64,000 nt of DNA from Fragilaria radians. Its lineage: Eukaryota > Bacillariophyta > Fragilariophyceae > Fragilariales > Fragilariaceae. This document shows, in pieces, positions 1-13,035 of the stretch. The stretch lies in contig CAAAJI010000008.1 in assembly GCA_900642245.1 (NCBI GenBank), forward strand, positions 616,655 through 680,654. Reading direction: 5' to 3'. A program made the translations under genes and the position numbers. Under the pieces are notes generated by a model that saw nothing but the letters and a program-made list of their open reading frames with translations, was not told the origin of the DNA and ran no database searches. The stretch's first letter is position 1, and each line of letters begins with the position of its first letter.

Positions 1-1056
1 CAATCCGTGGATATATCATCAATTTATTTTGATCTAGTTATTATTTGAAGCATAAACTTAAGCTGCGATAAGGAGATAAGGAAGGTCATGAAAGTCAAAA
101 CTGTTTCTCTTGACACCGGTAATAGGTCATCTTGTGAATGAATTCGTGAATTATGCCTAATCTTTTGTTTTTGTTTGGCTCTACCAAAATAGAGGTCATT
201 ACTTTGCTTGTTTATTTTCAATTGCTTTCTTATTTTTTTACCTTTTTCCATGCCAAAACTGGTAGCAGTTTCCAGATCAACCATATAAAATATATGATTG
301 CATGTTCATAGTCTGATCACCTAACAAAGTTTAACTGGTTTTCATGGAACTCTTCTCTTTTTTACAAGGTTTTTTGGGGCATGCAATCAATTCGGCATTA
401 AAAATTGTACTTCCTCCAAGCCAAACAAATAGAAATCCTTTCGATCTGGGGCGACTTATCAGAGGTTATTTCTCTGTTTTGTCTGCGGATATCCCACAAT
501 CTTACAACTATTTTTTCTGTTAATTGATGGCTTTCTACATTATGTGATCAGAAAAATATAGAGATGGTCAAATTTTGCTTTTAGACGGAGAATATGGTAA
601 TACGCTTCAAACCATTATACTAGTTTTGACAGGAATGATATTCTATACAAGGGTTGAATGGAATATTCAAACAAAGAATGTTCTAAGTTAGATCAGAGAT
701 GCGAATTGTATCTACACAAATAAGTGTAGAGAAAAAGCTTTTCCCTTTGCTTTACAAACTGGAGTTGCCAAGAGGATGAAGTGAATTATAATATGATACA
801 TTCTTCAGTTCTTTCTGGAATGAGTTTTGATCTCAGATGGAATTGTTAAAAATTATAGTGTAGCATGATGAAATATGAGCCCAAAGTTATTTTACAATTT
901 TGGTTTTAGAAAAAAAACCATTTGAATGACATATCCCTAACACTTTCATTTCATATGACTTTTTTTAGCGCAGTGTACACGATTAACTTGTGATTGCAAT
1001 TCTTGTACTCCTCAAGTTCACCACGAGGCTGTTGCCTTTGAAGCTTTCACGTTAAT
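1..1056. other. Intergenic, no gene supported
   Basis: AT-rich sequence. One 86-codon reading frame on the minus strand (24-284) is rich in Lys and Arg and has no recognisable domain. It could be the end of a gene lying off the left edge, but nothing supports that. The right end is the upstream region of the diacylglycerol kinase gene. Confidence 0.5.
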
Positions 1057-3694
1057 ATGACAGAAATAGAGTGCTTATCAATTGACGATGATATAGATCT
1101 TTTAAGTCCATCCGATCGGGTCTCGTTTCACGCATATCTAGAATTCAGTTCAGCAATGGCACTGTGTTTCTCTGGCATAGACGCTGAAATGGCACTTGTA
1201 TCGTTGTCCCTATTAGCTCTTTGTATGGTGGTTCTTTCATCACGTATTTCTCTGCTAGGACTAATTTGGCGTCAAAATATTTTCCCTATAGATTGTTCAG
1301 TCTATACCGAAAAACATGATGAAAGTGAAGGTGAAGAGGGGGTCAGTAGTAACAGGACTGTATCCACACATAATTCCAACACTGTCGAGGAAGATGATTC
1401 CGACGAGGAAAAGTTTGAAAAGATGTGGCCTGTTATAAGGTCTTCAACATATCGTCGTTTGGTATTACCCCCTGAATGTAAACTTGTCCAGATGAGTCTT
1501 CTCAGTAAACGACAGAAAGTTGAACAAAGGAAAAATAGAATTGAAGGGAATCAACACATGGACTTTAATGATAGTGATCATCCTCTGATTAGGTTGAAGC
1601 TATATTCCAGCCAAGTACTACATTTATTGAGATCATTCCTCAGTTATGACTATATAAATGCTGGTCAACTTATAATAGATTGGATACATTGTTGGTTCAG
1701 GTTAAGGCAACGTAAAGTAGAGGAAAGCGAGGACGATGATGACAATGTTGTAGATATTGCAAGTAAATTGACACGTGTTGAAGGTTTGGAACTCGAGCCA
1801 ACAGCGGAAAATGGTGACGATAGAAAATCAAGTAGCGACGTCTATTTCAATGATGAACTATTCGATGATCATAAATATGATGCTTTGTCTCCTAATCAAA
1901 TCAAAATTAGAGAAGAAGGAAAAAACCTAATTTTTTGTCATCGAGCACAGATTTCAGCGGTAAAGGAAGAGGAAGCCTCTTCGAAAACACCAACACTACG
2001 ATCCAAGTTAAGTCAGGAATTCGATGAACCCGACGAAATTGGCATATACTCGAGAACCTCGGACTCTTTGGCTTTCTTTGACGCGGCTCACTCTAAGGAG
2101 TCACTTAGAAAGCTTCATGTTCAAGTTCCTGTCCCAGATCGGTAAGCATAATTCGATTTTCGTCTCTGCATTTCTTTTTTTTGTTGACTTATCATTTATC
2201 CAGAAACGGTTACATTTTGGGTGACGAGTTTTTGCAATCGAGCAGGCATACGCCTCTTCTAGTTTTCGTAAACTCTCGTTCAGGCCCTCAACAAGGGTCA
2301 CTTTTGGTTGGTCAATTCTGTAGGCTCTTGAATCCCATTCAGGTATGGGATTTGGCAAACGGCAGTCCAGAACGAGTTCTTGAGTCTTTTTGCATTCTCA
2401 GTCGTCTTCGAATCTTGGTTTGTGGTGGCGATGGAACTGTAAGTTGGATAATCAGTTGCCTTGAAAAGATGAAACTTGAACGATGGCCACCAATTGCAAT
2501 CTTGCCTCTTGGCACGGGAAATGACCTGGCAAGAATCCATGGCTGGGGGAGCGGATACAACAATGAATCGCTTTTGTCTATTTTGGAGCAAGTGTCTGAA
2601 GCTTATATCTCACTACTGGATAGGTGGGAAATGAAAATAGAAAACAAGAAAGGAAGGGCTAAAGTTACGAAATCCTTCTTCAACTATGTTGGAGTCGGAG
2701 CAGATGCACAGGCAGCACTTCAAGTACACATGTTAAGAGAAAGCAAGCCTAATTTATTCTTTTCTCGCATGGTGAATAAGATGTGGTATCTCTTGTTTGG
2801 AGCTGAAGAAGTCATAAAGGAATCAAATATAAACTTACCGAACGAAATAAGCTTGATTGCTGACGGGATCGAAGTTCCATTACCAGCTGATTCCCAAGGT
2901 ATTGTGCTTCTTAATGTAGACTCATTCGCCGGAGGAGTTCCTATATGGTCTGATGGAGTGAAGGAAGAGAATTCAGAACAATTTCACCCTTTGTCTCGAA
3001 ATCGCAATTCTCAGAGTTTCTTGCACGAATCTTCGCATGTTGGTCTGATATCACCAAGACGTGTGCGGAGTATGAGGTGAGCTCTATCGAAGAATCCATG
3101 TAATAATTAAAACTTTCACGCGCTTATTTCTTACACCATTCGCCAAGTCATCTTTCGAAATGTGAAGGTCACCAGTCCATTATGTCGCGAGAGGATAGCA
3201 TGGAGGACTTTCATCGAGTTAATGAGGTAAATAAATATGAAAAGATTTTTGCATGCAACAGACCTAGCAGTTGTCAAGATGGGATACTTGACGTGGTATC
3301 TGTTCGTGGAACCTTTCACTTGGGTCAAATTCGAGTGGGATTGAGCAACGCTACAAGGGTTTGCCAGGCCAGCGAAATAAAAGTCATTATCAAGAAAAAA
3401 GTTGCAGTCCAAATTGATGGTGAGCCATGGCGCCAAGAGGCGTGTACAATAAAAATAACTCGAAAGCAAGAGCCTGCTGTAATGTTGCACAGATCAGCAC
3501 ATGAAAGCGGTGGGATGGAGACCGAAATGGCAAAACTTTTGGATTGGGCGGAAGACCGTAAAATCATTGATCGTAACGTTCACGATATCTTAATGAAAGA
3601 GTTTAGTCGACGTATTGAAAGTAAAACTCGCAAGAGACGCGTCAAGTCGCAGGAAAACCTGATGGTGTCTCTAAAACGTGCAGTATTAAGCTAA
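1057..3694 (+). CDS. Diacylglycerol kinase, three exons, no C1 domain
   Basis: Phosphorylates diacylglycerol to phosphatidic acid with ATP at membranes. Exons are 1057-2141, 2204-3076 and 3148-3694. Both introns (62 and 71 bp) start GTAAG or GTGAG and end AG, and the spliced frame stays open for 834 residues. The catalytic domain starts near residue 378 (PLLVFVNSRSG). It carries the nucleotide-binding GGDGT at 436-440 and PLGTGND from 463, followed by the accessory half with FNYVGVGADAQ and FAGGVPIW. The 362-residue N-terminal part is not recognisable. It has a hydrophobic stretch near residues 45-70 that could be a membrane segment, and acidic low-complexity runs. No cysteine-rich C1 zinc fingers or EF-hands are visible, so it differs from plant cluster I and animal classical enzymes. 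The start is the first in-frame ATG. The kinase assignment is firm; the role of the N-terminus is unknown. Confidence 0.92.
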
Positions 3695-4070
3695 TGCTTA
3701 GCAAATCGAATTAAATCTGAGAGAAAAAACTCTGAAATTATTTACGCTCCTAGCATTCCCAATTTCAAGACAGACGGCCGTTTTCCCAACGGTTTCAAAT
3801 GCATTTTTGGCGTAATTCACCTATATTAGAATGACACTGAATATCGTGACTGTAGTAATCGTCCTCAATATACAGTCGGAGTAGTAACATTTGTTCCGTC
3901 TATTATTGTTATCTTCGTTTTCGATAAAAAAATTAAACCCGGAATGTTCAAATACATAGGGCAGCTTCCCACCTGATTCTAGGTGGCGAGCGATCATTAG
4001 AAGTCTTTCCACTGGTATATCCTTATTATCTTGACTCTTGGGAATGAGTGCAAGATACTAGGAAAGGAAA
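3695..4070. other. Short intergenic stretch
   Basis: Spacer between two plus-strand genes. It should hold the 3' end of the kinase transcript and the promoter of the next gene. No distinct element was recognised. Confidence 0.5.
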
Positions 4071-4763
4071 ATGGGATCTGCTATGTCACATTACACAACA
4101 ATCCTCGCAAACTCTCTATGTGGTGGTTCCTCCAGGAAGCTCATTGCGGGCTGGTGGTAAGCGAAAATTTCTCTCAAGCGGCATCATCCAACTACACGTT
4201 TCTATTCTAACAAGACCGTTATCGATGTACAAGGTACTCTATACTGGCAGTCACTGCAACGCTGATGTTGCTAAGCTTTGTAATAATCTCAACTCGATCG
4301 CTTGCGGAAGGATTTGCCGCTATCTGGTCTGCTATTATGCTTCTATTTCTTAGCATTGGTGGAACAATGATTATGCGAAAATATCATAATTCCATGGCGG
4401 TGGGTTTCTTCATGGGGTCAGTGGTATCCATGTCACAACTCTTTTTAATGTTATTTTTTGTGTAAGTGATAATGTCACTAAGCGCTGCAGTTTTCACTGG
4501 AAATGCTGCTTAGACCCCAAAAAATAATCTCTCACCATGTCACCTATAGGTATTTTGGGTATGGTCGAGATCAAAGAATGATAAAAATGTCTTCCAAATT
4601 GGAATCAATTATGGCTTTGTTTTCGTTCCTGCAGTGTATACTTTTGGGAAGCTTTGCCGCTATCCTTGGAGCTCATCGGTCTGAGATTCTTGATAAACCT
4701 CGAACAGACTCAACCTCCTTTGATGAAGCCTCACATCCCCAATATGAACCACCACAACCTTGA
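4071..4763 (+). CDS. Four-helix membrane protein, three exons, unknown function
   Basis: Exons 4071-4156, 4234-4461 and 4550-4763 are joined by introns of 77 and 88 bp with GTAAGC and GTAAGT donors. The phases fit exactly and give a 175-residue protein. Four hydrophobic segments are visible at about residues 31-48, 56-75, 84-105 and 122-144. The C-terminus is hydrophilic, acidic and ends in a proline-rich EPPQP. The first helix is split from its N-terminal leader by intron 1, which explains why an unspliced reading breaks it up. An in-frame stop lies just before the chosen ATG; a second ATG at 4086 is an alternative start. I recognise no family. The small size and four-helix plan suit a scaffold, transporter subunit or organelle membrane protein, but that is only inference. 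Confidence 0.72.
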
Positions 4764-6330
4764 AAAGCATTCTTTTTTCTGAATCTCATTCAAGAGAATA
4801 TGGAAATAGTCTTTTGTTGTTTTTCTATTTGTGATTTGATATGTAATTACCATTCCAAACTTTTATGGATAGTGATAATATAAACATTAATTTTATACAA
4901 GATGTCATTGGAAAATTGCTTGCTTCTCCATAACCCTTCCACTCGCATACCAAAGAATAGAGTCAGCTTAAATATCAGCCGTGAGACCCCTTACATCAGC
5001 TTGACGATTTGTAGAGAACTATCTATAGTAGGGTGTCCCATTGAGTCATGCCAAAACGAACTCTAGATCATCAATCAAAAAATACATCACTCCTTTGCGC
5101 GATGACAGAGGTGATGAGGCTTGCTGGACTAATATATGTTTTTATCTATTTTTCTTTCCTTTAGCGATTCTTGGTTTAGTAAAATCATTTTTCAACAGCT
5201 TTCTTGATATCTTTGTATTAATTGCTGTTTCGCACGTTTCCTAAAAACTTAACTTGGCGTCAATACCCAAAATTGGATGTATAATCCCTTTTACCATTTA
5301 GCGAACAATATATTTATTTTCATTGATAAATTCTAAGGCAGCATCCAACTTACTCTAAAATTGCACATATACTGTGCAGAAAGCGAACAAAAGAGTCCGA
5401 AATATCTTCCATAATTGTGTACATAGAACCAGACAATCCAAGCTGCAAACGAGTTTTTTTCATTTCATAAACAAAATTTTGATTTCTACCGCATATGCTC
5501 AAATTGTAGATTATGTAAGAATGAGGAGTACAATAACGTGATGTGACATGAGCATTACTTCATTAGGGTAAAGATGTGAATTATTTTGTGCTTATTCAAC
5601 CCAAGATGCCATGGGGTACACACGTCAAAGCTGCACTCCTTTGTTTACAACTTATTACCGAAATACATCATTGCCTTCTTGTCTCATTCTGGATAGCTTC
5701 CCATCCATTGCATTTCCTCTCACGATATCTGTCTTATGAATTCAGTTTCGTTAGACACTGCTTCCTTAGGCAACTCCAAAATGTAGTTAGATGTTCCAAA
5801 CATCCCACTTCACTGTCAGCAATTAACCAATAAGAAGAGAAGAAGGGGAGAAATTGAGATTTGTCAAAACAGATGTCTCAAAATATGTCAGAAGTACTAA
5901 CTGGAGATAGTTTGGTAGGAGAAGGTACAAGTGTTGCATTGGCATGAAAGAAATATGGTTGCTTGTAAAATTCACATTTCCCATTCTGTTCATAATGCAT
6001 ACTACATGAAAGCAGGTTGAAAGTAAAAAAATTGCTATAAACTCAGTGAAATTTATCACTTAGACAATTAGGTACCATTCAAATATATTATACAAATTTG
6101 CAATGTGAATGACCTGGATAGTTAAGCGTGAAGGCTGAGGAACACTTCTTTAACTTCTGGAATGTTTGTATGCACATGCATTAAAATGAATGTCTTAACA
6201 TGGTCCATGGTTGCATTTCATTGCCCAATTATACAATGCCATTTTTTACAAAGGAGGCTTCAAAGAGATTTCCGAATTAAGGGTAGTGGTAATCACCTCG
6301 TTTTTGAATACGTATTTGATTATACTTCCG
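4764..6330. other. Intergenic, no gene supported
   Basis: AT-rich. It holds several short open frames (for example 5041-5244, 67 codons with one hydrophobic stretch) that lack family features. The last few hundred bases are the upstream region of the leucine-rich-repeat gene. Confidence 0.45.
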
Positions 6331-7621
6331 ATGGCAAAACGAGAGATAGCTCCCTTGAGAATACTTTGTCTCAGAGCAGTTGGCCACAAGTCTTGTGATG
6401 CAGAGCAAACATTTCAAATTAAAGATGAAGTAACGAAAAGTTCTGCTTCTCGCCTGTTACAGTCCTTCCATATTGCAGGTACGAATTTACGAAAAAACAT
6501 TTGTACTGTCAAACTGCTTTGAAACTTATATGTGTTCCTTCATCTTTTTCATCCTTTTTCATGCAATCTAAGAGCATATAACCCGGGAGCCTTTCTTTGG
6601 AGGAGCTGCGTCGAATCGTCGAGCTGACGCGAATGAAATAGATTTAAATCATCCTTTTATCGCTACTAGGAACACCTTCGCTGAATTTGGAAATGCTGCT
6701 CTGGATTGTTTGCAGACCTACATAGATTCACTCATCGAACTAGGTAGATTAGATGATTCTAGACTCGGAATTAATTTTTGGAATGAATGGAAGAAAAATG
6801 TCATCATTTCTTCCAAGAAACGGAAACGTACAGAAGGTTCCAACTTAGCTTCACTCTCACTTCATAATGGCTCCATTTGCGACGATACCGTGGATGCAAT
6901 GATCCAAAGTGGAATGGGAAAGTATGTTGCCGTATTGGATCTGACAGGAACTAATACACTGACAGACTCTCTAGTTAACAAGCTGCTTGCAACCATGCCC
7001 AAGTTACAGCGCCTATCCTTGAAAAATTGTCGGAGATTAACCATCAAATCACTCTTGTCGATAACTAAGTTTTCTCCCGCTCTAACTTGCCTTGACATAG
7101 GAGGTTCGTATAACATTAGAGCAACTGATCTTCTTGATGCCTTACCCTTGCTTTCGAACTTGGATGAATTGTATGCCGGTGGCTTGGGTTGGACGGACTT
7201 TACTCTTTTGCAAGTATCGGAATTGCGATCATGGAAGGGTCTTGGTTTTGGATTCTCCATCGATCTTACCCCCTCAGGTTTTCGGGAAGCTATGAAAAAT
7301 CAGCCTCATCTGGAACGACTGGCAGTTCCATTTTGTGAGCAAGCCTTGGATTCCTCGTTACTAGGATTCCTTGGGAGGACTCTCCCTGGAGTTACGTCGT
7401 TAGATATTCGAGGTAATACTGGTGTCACTTCTCTTACATCTTGGTTTGACGGACGAGCTTCTATTGGAGCACCAGCACAGGAGCTGTTTGTTTTAGCAAG
7501 ATATAGTAATCTTAGCAAAGCATCACTGGAAGAAACAAAAAGAATTCACCCTATCCATGCTGTGGAATTAACTTGTATACTAGACGGAAAAGGCGTTGGT
7601 CAAGGTATCCATCGAATGTGA
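6331..7621 (+). CDS. Leucine-rich-repeat protein (RNI/AMN1-like), two exons
   Basis: Exons 6331-6478 and 6573-7621 are joined by a 94-bp intron (GTACG...TCTAAG) in matching phase, giving 398 residues. The start MAKREIAPLRILCLRAVG is followed by a hydrophilic region. Repeated leucine-rich units of the cysteine-containing (F-box/AMN1/Rad7) type then run from about residue 150 to 330, such as YVAVLDLTGTNTLTD, LQRLSLKNCRRLT, LTCLDIGGSYNI and VTSLDIRGN. A lysine/arginine patch (SSKKRKRTE, near residue 127) could be a nuclear signal. Such solenoids usually serve as substrate adaptors or protein-binding scaffolds. No F-box is visible. The N-terminal LCLRAVG segment recalls the start of Rad7-type nucleotide-excision-repair proteins, but that is weak. 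The repeat fold is well supported; the partner is unknown. Confidence 0.82.
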
Positions 7622-9036
7622 AATATAGCATCTCTTTCTTTGCAACCCATCATCATGTAGTTCCTATGTTTCGGAGCATTGCACATTTTTGAAGCGACCG
7701 TTTTGAAACTGCTTTCCTTGATGCAACAAGCTATTTCTTCATTGACATCTCTTCATCATTCTATCAATATAGATGATACAAGTACAAATAATAAGCATTT
7801 TTCATTAAAAGTATGCCCCCATACAATTTTACTTTTGGTATCCTCATGTCAGTGTCAAACTTTCTTCACTTGAAACGATGAAATTGTACTAAAATCATAG
7901 CAAAGATCAGAAATACCTCCATTTTAGTATTCAGGAATTGCTTCATCCTTTAATATTAAAATCCTTCCTAACAACTTTGTGACTCACATAATCAAATTAG
8001 TGATTTATTATCCATTAGTCTGGATGATATTTAAATTTCACAAGACTTAGTGTGACCATGATGCTGCTTAATGCTCGTGTTATCTTACTGCTTTTGTCTG
8101 TTGTCCATTTTGGATGATTTTACAAATATCAGATGTTTGATTTCACGAGCATTCCATTCTCTGATCCAGAAAATGTATATTGATCAAATTAGGTGTCCTT
8201 GAATTAGTTACTTAATGTTGTATATATAGTCTGAGTCTTGACAAAATAGTAAGGGATAGAAAATAACTGTGATTTCTATTGTGAATTAATTCTGATTGAT
8301 ATCATAAGTCTTGTACGTATTTTGCAGGATGTATTCAGTTTGTATTTGTAAGCTGGACCTCATGCTAAAATATTTGTAATGGAATGTGCACAAAGTAATA
8401 AAATTAATGGATGTAATCAAAATACAGTGATAACTGGACAACTGGGTTGAAGCCTTCTCCCCTAGCACTAGTCAATTGTGCTGAATTTTATATATTCAAA
8501 TTTACTTTGTTTGTTACTTTAAAGCATATTACCAGATTGAGAGGTGGATAGTGTATATCTTACACTTTCACATTCATGACATACTTGCCTAGGCATGCCC
8601 TCAACATTTAAGTTTAGCCAGCCAATTGTGCTCCATTCATGCATCTTGATAATCGCCTCAAGATGTTGGATATAATGGTCTTGAGTAATGAATGAAAATT
8701 ATAACAAACGAACAACTGCCCTCAATCAAGATTACTTTCTGCATCTGTCTTTTCAATCTAATTATTTGTCTTCACAATCTTATCCTCTTTGTCAGATATT
8801 CATTTTTCCTTGCTTCTATATCTTTTTGAATTTCCATGTTAATTGCTTCCTAACGGTCACTGCGCAAAAATGAGGTTTCAATATCAAATGTCTTTCCCTT
8901 TTATTCCGATCTCCACATCACAATCACCAGAATCCGTAATATAATATTCTGTGCTATGGGAGAAAATTAATTTTTAAAATCATTCCTGGTACTTATCTGT
9001 ACCGACAGGCCACTAGCCTCATTCCATTCTGCTCTA
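7622..9036. other. Intergenic, no gene supported
   Basis: AT-rich and without a convincing coding frame. The right end, just before 9037, matches the bases that follow the copia LTR near 52.37 kb (tgctctatg), so a little primer-binding-site or leader sequence of that element is probably included. Confidence 0.45.
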
Positions 9037-9296
9037 TGGTGAGATATAGAAAGTACACAATGATAAATGATAATCTAGTTTAGAATACTTTTATTCTTTA
9101 GTCTTGTGTAGTCTTAGAACTTCTCTCAGGGAGAACTTCCTGACCCTAGCTTGAAGAATTAGATCTTGTTCTAAAACTTCTTCCCAGCTGTTTAGACAAG
9201 TCTCTTCAACTTGCTCATAAGTAAAAAATGATGATCAATAAGGATAAGTTTATTTAGGCTTTAGACTCTTTTGTTTTTAGAGAGCTAACTCTCTAG
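9037..9296 (-). repeat. Copia-type LTR fragment (3' part of the LTR)
   Basis: This stretch is a diverged copy of part of the LTR at 52374-52934, in the same orientation. Shared blocks include tatagaaagtacacaatga, cttgtgtagt, agaacttctctca / agagcttctctca and aataagga. The LTR end CA is followed in both copies by tagagca on the minus strand, which marks the boundary. The fragment stops at 9296, exactly where the gypsy RNase H reading begins on the other strand. It is therefore truncated, by insertion or deletion. Confidence 0.7.
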
Positions 9297-10858
9297 TCAC
9301 GGATGCTTCGGATTTATAATTGGGGGCCGTCATTATCATTATGCAGAATAACAAGCCATTAGCGTTTTATTCACGCAAACTAAACCCAGCCCAACGCCGT
9401 TATACTGCAACATACAACAGAAAGAGAATTACTTTCAATAGTGGAAACGTGCAAGGAATAAAATCATATTTTGCTGGGATACCCTATTCTAGTCTTTGCA
9501 GTCCACAAAAATAATACCTTCAACGGGTTAAAAGCTTCAGACCGCGTTTTGCGCTGTCTTTTACTTCTGGAAGAATATGGAGTTCAATTCCAATACCTTC
9601 CAGGCATGAAAAATGTAGTAGCTGATGCCTTGTCTAGATTAGACATTGAGGAAGTTCCTAGACCTAGAGAGGAAATATCTACTCTTCTGCACACAGCAGT
9701 GGAAGCCAACATTAAATTTCCAATGCATACAGCCTTAATTTATCATGAACAGCTGAAAGGCAAAGGACTCAGAGAGAAGGCAGCAGATATACCGCACTAC
9801 TCCTTCCAGAATATTGAAGGCTATGACCTTCTCTGCTTCAAGCATAAGATATATACTCCACAGTCATTAAGGCAAAGGATAATTTCCTAGTATCATGAAT
9901 ACTTACTACATCCAGGACAAACTAGAACAGAGCAAACAATCCGTAACACAATGACATGGCCTGGATTGGCGCAGGATGTGGCCAAATTGTGCATTTCCTG
10001 TCCAGTGTGTCAACTTTCAAAGAAAGAAAGAAATATGGGTTACTACCACCAAAACAAGCAGAAGCCGACACTTGGGTCACAGTCTGCGTGGACTCAATTG
10101 GTCCATTTACCATAATAAAAAATAATAAAATTCACGCATTGCGGGCACTCACTATGATTGATCCCGCTACTGGATGGTTTGAAATTGTCCAAGACATAAA
10201 TAAGTTGGCAACCAATATTCTGGATTTGTTTCATAACTCCTGGCTAACTCGCTATCCACGGCCGCAACTTATTGTCTTTGACAATGGGGGCCAGTTTAAG
10301 CGTGATCTCAAACAAATGTGTGAGAATTATGGCATCAAAGTTCAGCCTAATACAAGTCATAATCCACAAGCGAATGCCATAATTGAAAGAGTGCACAAAG
10401 TGGTCAATGACATGCTAAGGTCTTTTGATCTGAAAAATCAAGACTTGGAAGATGATAATCCATTTCATTGCTTCTTACAATCAGCTGCATGGGCAATAAG
10501 GAGCACCTTCCACACTACGCTACAAACTATTCCATGTCAACTAGTGTTTGGGAGAGACATGATCCACAATGTGGCTTTCAAAGCTAATTGGGATCGAAAA
10601 AGAAGGCGTAAACAACAATTAATCAATAAACTCAATGAATAGGAGAATAAAAATAGTCTCCCCTATGAATACAAAAGCGGAGATCAAGTACTGGTTGCTA
10701 CACCAGGAATACTCAGGAACAGAACAGGACCATACCCTGTCACTGAAGTTTACAACAGTAGGACAATCCAAAGAAACAGAGGTCATGTTTGTGAAAAAAT
10801 AAATATATGGAGGCTTACTCTCTATAAATAATTCCTAAAGTACTATCTTGGGGGCGAA
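9297..10858 (+). pseudogene. Ty3/gypsy pol fragment: RNase H end, zinc finger and integrase, broken
   Basis: The reading starts inside RNase H (TDASD, then KPLAFYSRKLNPAQRRYT at about 9350-9410). It shifts frame near 9470 and continues through YLPGMKNVVADALSRL, the hallmark end of gypsy RNase H. A TAG at 9888 precedes the integrase HHCC zinc finger (YHEYLLHPG...CPVCQLSKK, 9891-10035). Another frame change near 10030 leads to the integrase core in 10040-10642. The core has Asp in VDSIGPF, Asp in FDNGGQFK and Glu in IIERVHK, so all three acidic residues remain. After a stop at 10640, chromovirus-like C-terminal sequence (YKSGDQVLVATPG) reads on to about 10830. Gag, protease and reverse transcriptase are absent. 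At least four lesions make it a pseudogene. Confidence 0.88.
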
Positions 10859-11302
10859 TGTTCTACATTAAGAATAATAGAAGATAACACATTTTGTACC
10901 AACATTCGGAGACGTCCATTGTTGCTGGTACATGCAAATATAGATGATGAATGCACCATCTATATTAGCACATCTAAAACAACAACAACTGAAAAGAATA
11001 ATGGCTGTTGTTTTTTTGTTTACAAATTTTAGATGATACTAATCAAAGATCTCTAAAATTTAGGTGTAAATAAATCACATGTTTTTCATGAAGTATAACA
11101 TGAATTGGAATATTTTATGCTAAACAAAATAAGTCAAATGATATTTTGACTTACCAGAATAATCTGGATATAATAATTCATCCTCAATAATACAATGATC
11201 TAAAGGAATACTATAATAACAAAAAAGTAGTCAATCAAGACTCCAATCTTGTTTGACTAATATACAAGAGTAATCTTTCATAATTTTCTAAAAAATAGAA
11301 CA
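10859..11302 (+). repeat. 3' LTR of the gypsy element
   Basis: A G-rich polypurine-like tract (cttgggggcgaa) ends the internal region. The LTR then begins TGTTCTA and ends TAGAACA at 11296-11302. These are perfect 7-bp inverted termini of the TG...CA type and delimit 444 bp. No matching 5' LTR is present in the window, in line with the 5' truncation. Confidence 0.72.
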
Positions 11303-13035
11303 TAATGTTTCTTCTTTCAATCTCCGCAGAGCAAAACGCATCAGATAGTGGACCTACTTTAGTCAAACTAGCCATAGACAGGTTCTTGGGGCGTTTCGAT
11401 TCCGTCATTAATTGGTTTTTTAATCCACGAGTATTGGTCTCGTATGTAAATCATTAAAGCTCAATCTGGCATAGTCACAATTAATGGTATAGGCTAGGTA
11501 TAACTCTGAGGAGGCAAAGTAAAAAAGTTGCTAATATTTTATTCTATTCACTCCTTTGCTTTCCCTTGTTATATATATCGAAAAATTAAAGTCTTAATGT
11601 CATACGCATTAAACAAATATCGCAGCTGCAACTGCCATGTTCATTGTAAGTTATTGATTTGCAAACTAAAGCGAGGTAACTCCAAATGTGGAAATGAAGA
11701 TTCAAGTAGCTGAACGCTTGAATTTTCATTTCGTTTGGATTGAAGAGCACAAGAAGTCACAAGAATAATCATTATCTCCTGTTCATTAGCTATCAAAGGT
11801 TATGGCTTCTTTCATGTTTAAAAATATATTGTTTGAAATGTACTTTGAAAGCTTTACACGAGTCTCTGTGGATGACATTCCAAAAGAACATTGACATATC
11901 TTTTTCAACGAATTATTCACAATGAAAACTTGTCTGGAAGCATTGCTTGGAGAAGAATGACAAAAGACCTCCTTTCAATCTTCATCATGGTATTTGGTTG
12001 AATCATATCATTGTACCAATCAATTAATCTTGAAAATATTGCTTTATTCATTTGACGTTGTTTGAATTATCAAGAAGCGAACGAATAATTTGATTTAGTG
12101 TGCAAAGACTCATAGAATCCTTTGTAGATTTGAACTGTTCTTAGGTATCGGTCAAAGTAAAATATTTCTGAAATTGTGCCGTGATGATATGCAGTGAAAA
12201 ACAAAATCCTTTGTAGACTTGAATTCTTCAGTACAAAGTTATCATTGAAGTACAAAGCGGTACAAATTGATTTGAATTCTTGTTCTTGATTGTCTGTACA
12301 AGCGTTCTTCTGATTGTATCTCCGAATCTATCGGAACACATATACCGAAAATAACTTTGAATCTTTCATAGTCACACTTCTTGATCAGCTGTAAGATGAT
12401 CAACGGACGGAATGAATCATGTACAATAGATGCGTAGATTTCTGTATAATTTTCCTTTATGTTCCTTGATTATAGCGTAATGCTATCAGTCAAGCATGAT
12501 GGACTGCATTTGGCTCAAACTTGAGATCCCTGTTATACCCAATAATTTTCTTTTGTTTAACTCTATAAATATTGCATTGTTGTTTTGTTTTGGCTTTTTC
12601 AAAGTATGTAGCTCCTTTCGTTTACATCACTCTAGTTTTAGAAAGCTTTTCAGCTGTCACAACTGTTTTACAGGGTGATGTCTATGTTGGTAATACTGTT
12701 TTTCAATGAATGTTGCGTTTTTTGCATGCCAGGGGCGTATAAGAAGATTGAACATCTTGCCAACAGTTATTCATCAGATTAAAATAATGGAAGTTTGAAT
12801 TCATTAGAAGAGATTCATCAATCACCATGCAAGGAAGCATAAGATGCTATCATTTTTCTAATCTTAAATGTTGAAAGGTTCCTTTATAGTAAGAAATTAT
12901 CATGATTGACTTGGTGACTCAAGTACCAAACATATTCATAGTAAGATAAGGTTATACATCGTGGAAGCAAGGAAATAAGGGATATTGAATGTATAACTTG
13001 GGAACCGTTTCAACCAAATATATTGTTTTTGTAAT
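11303..13035. other. Intergenic, no gene supported
   Basis: AT-rich with only short open frames. Sequence related to cctttgtagatttgaa occurs twice at about 12119-12225, a weak local duplication. Nothing else stands out. Confidence 0.45.

Noticed and set aside
24..284. 86-codon basic minus-strand frame at the left edge
   Set aside because: No domain and no evidence of splicing; could be chance in AT-rich DNA.
5041..5244. 67-codon frame with one hydrophobic segment
   Set aside because: Too short, no splice extension found, no family feature.
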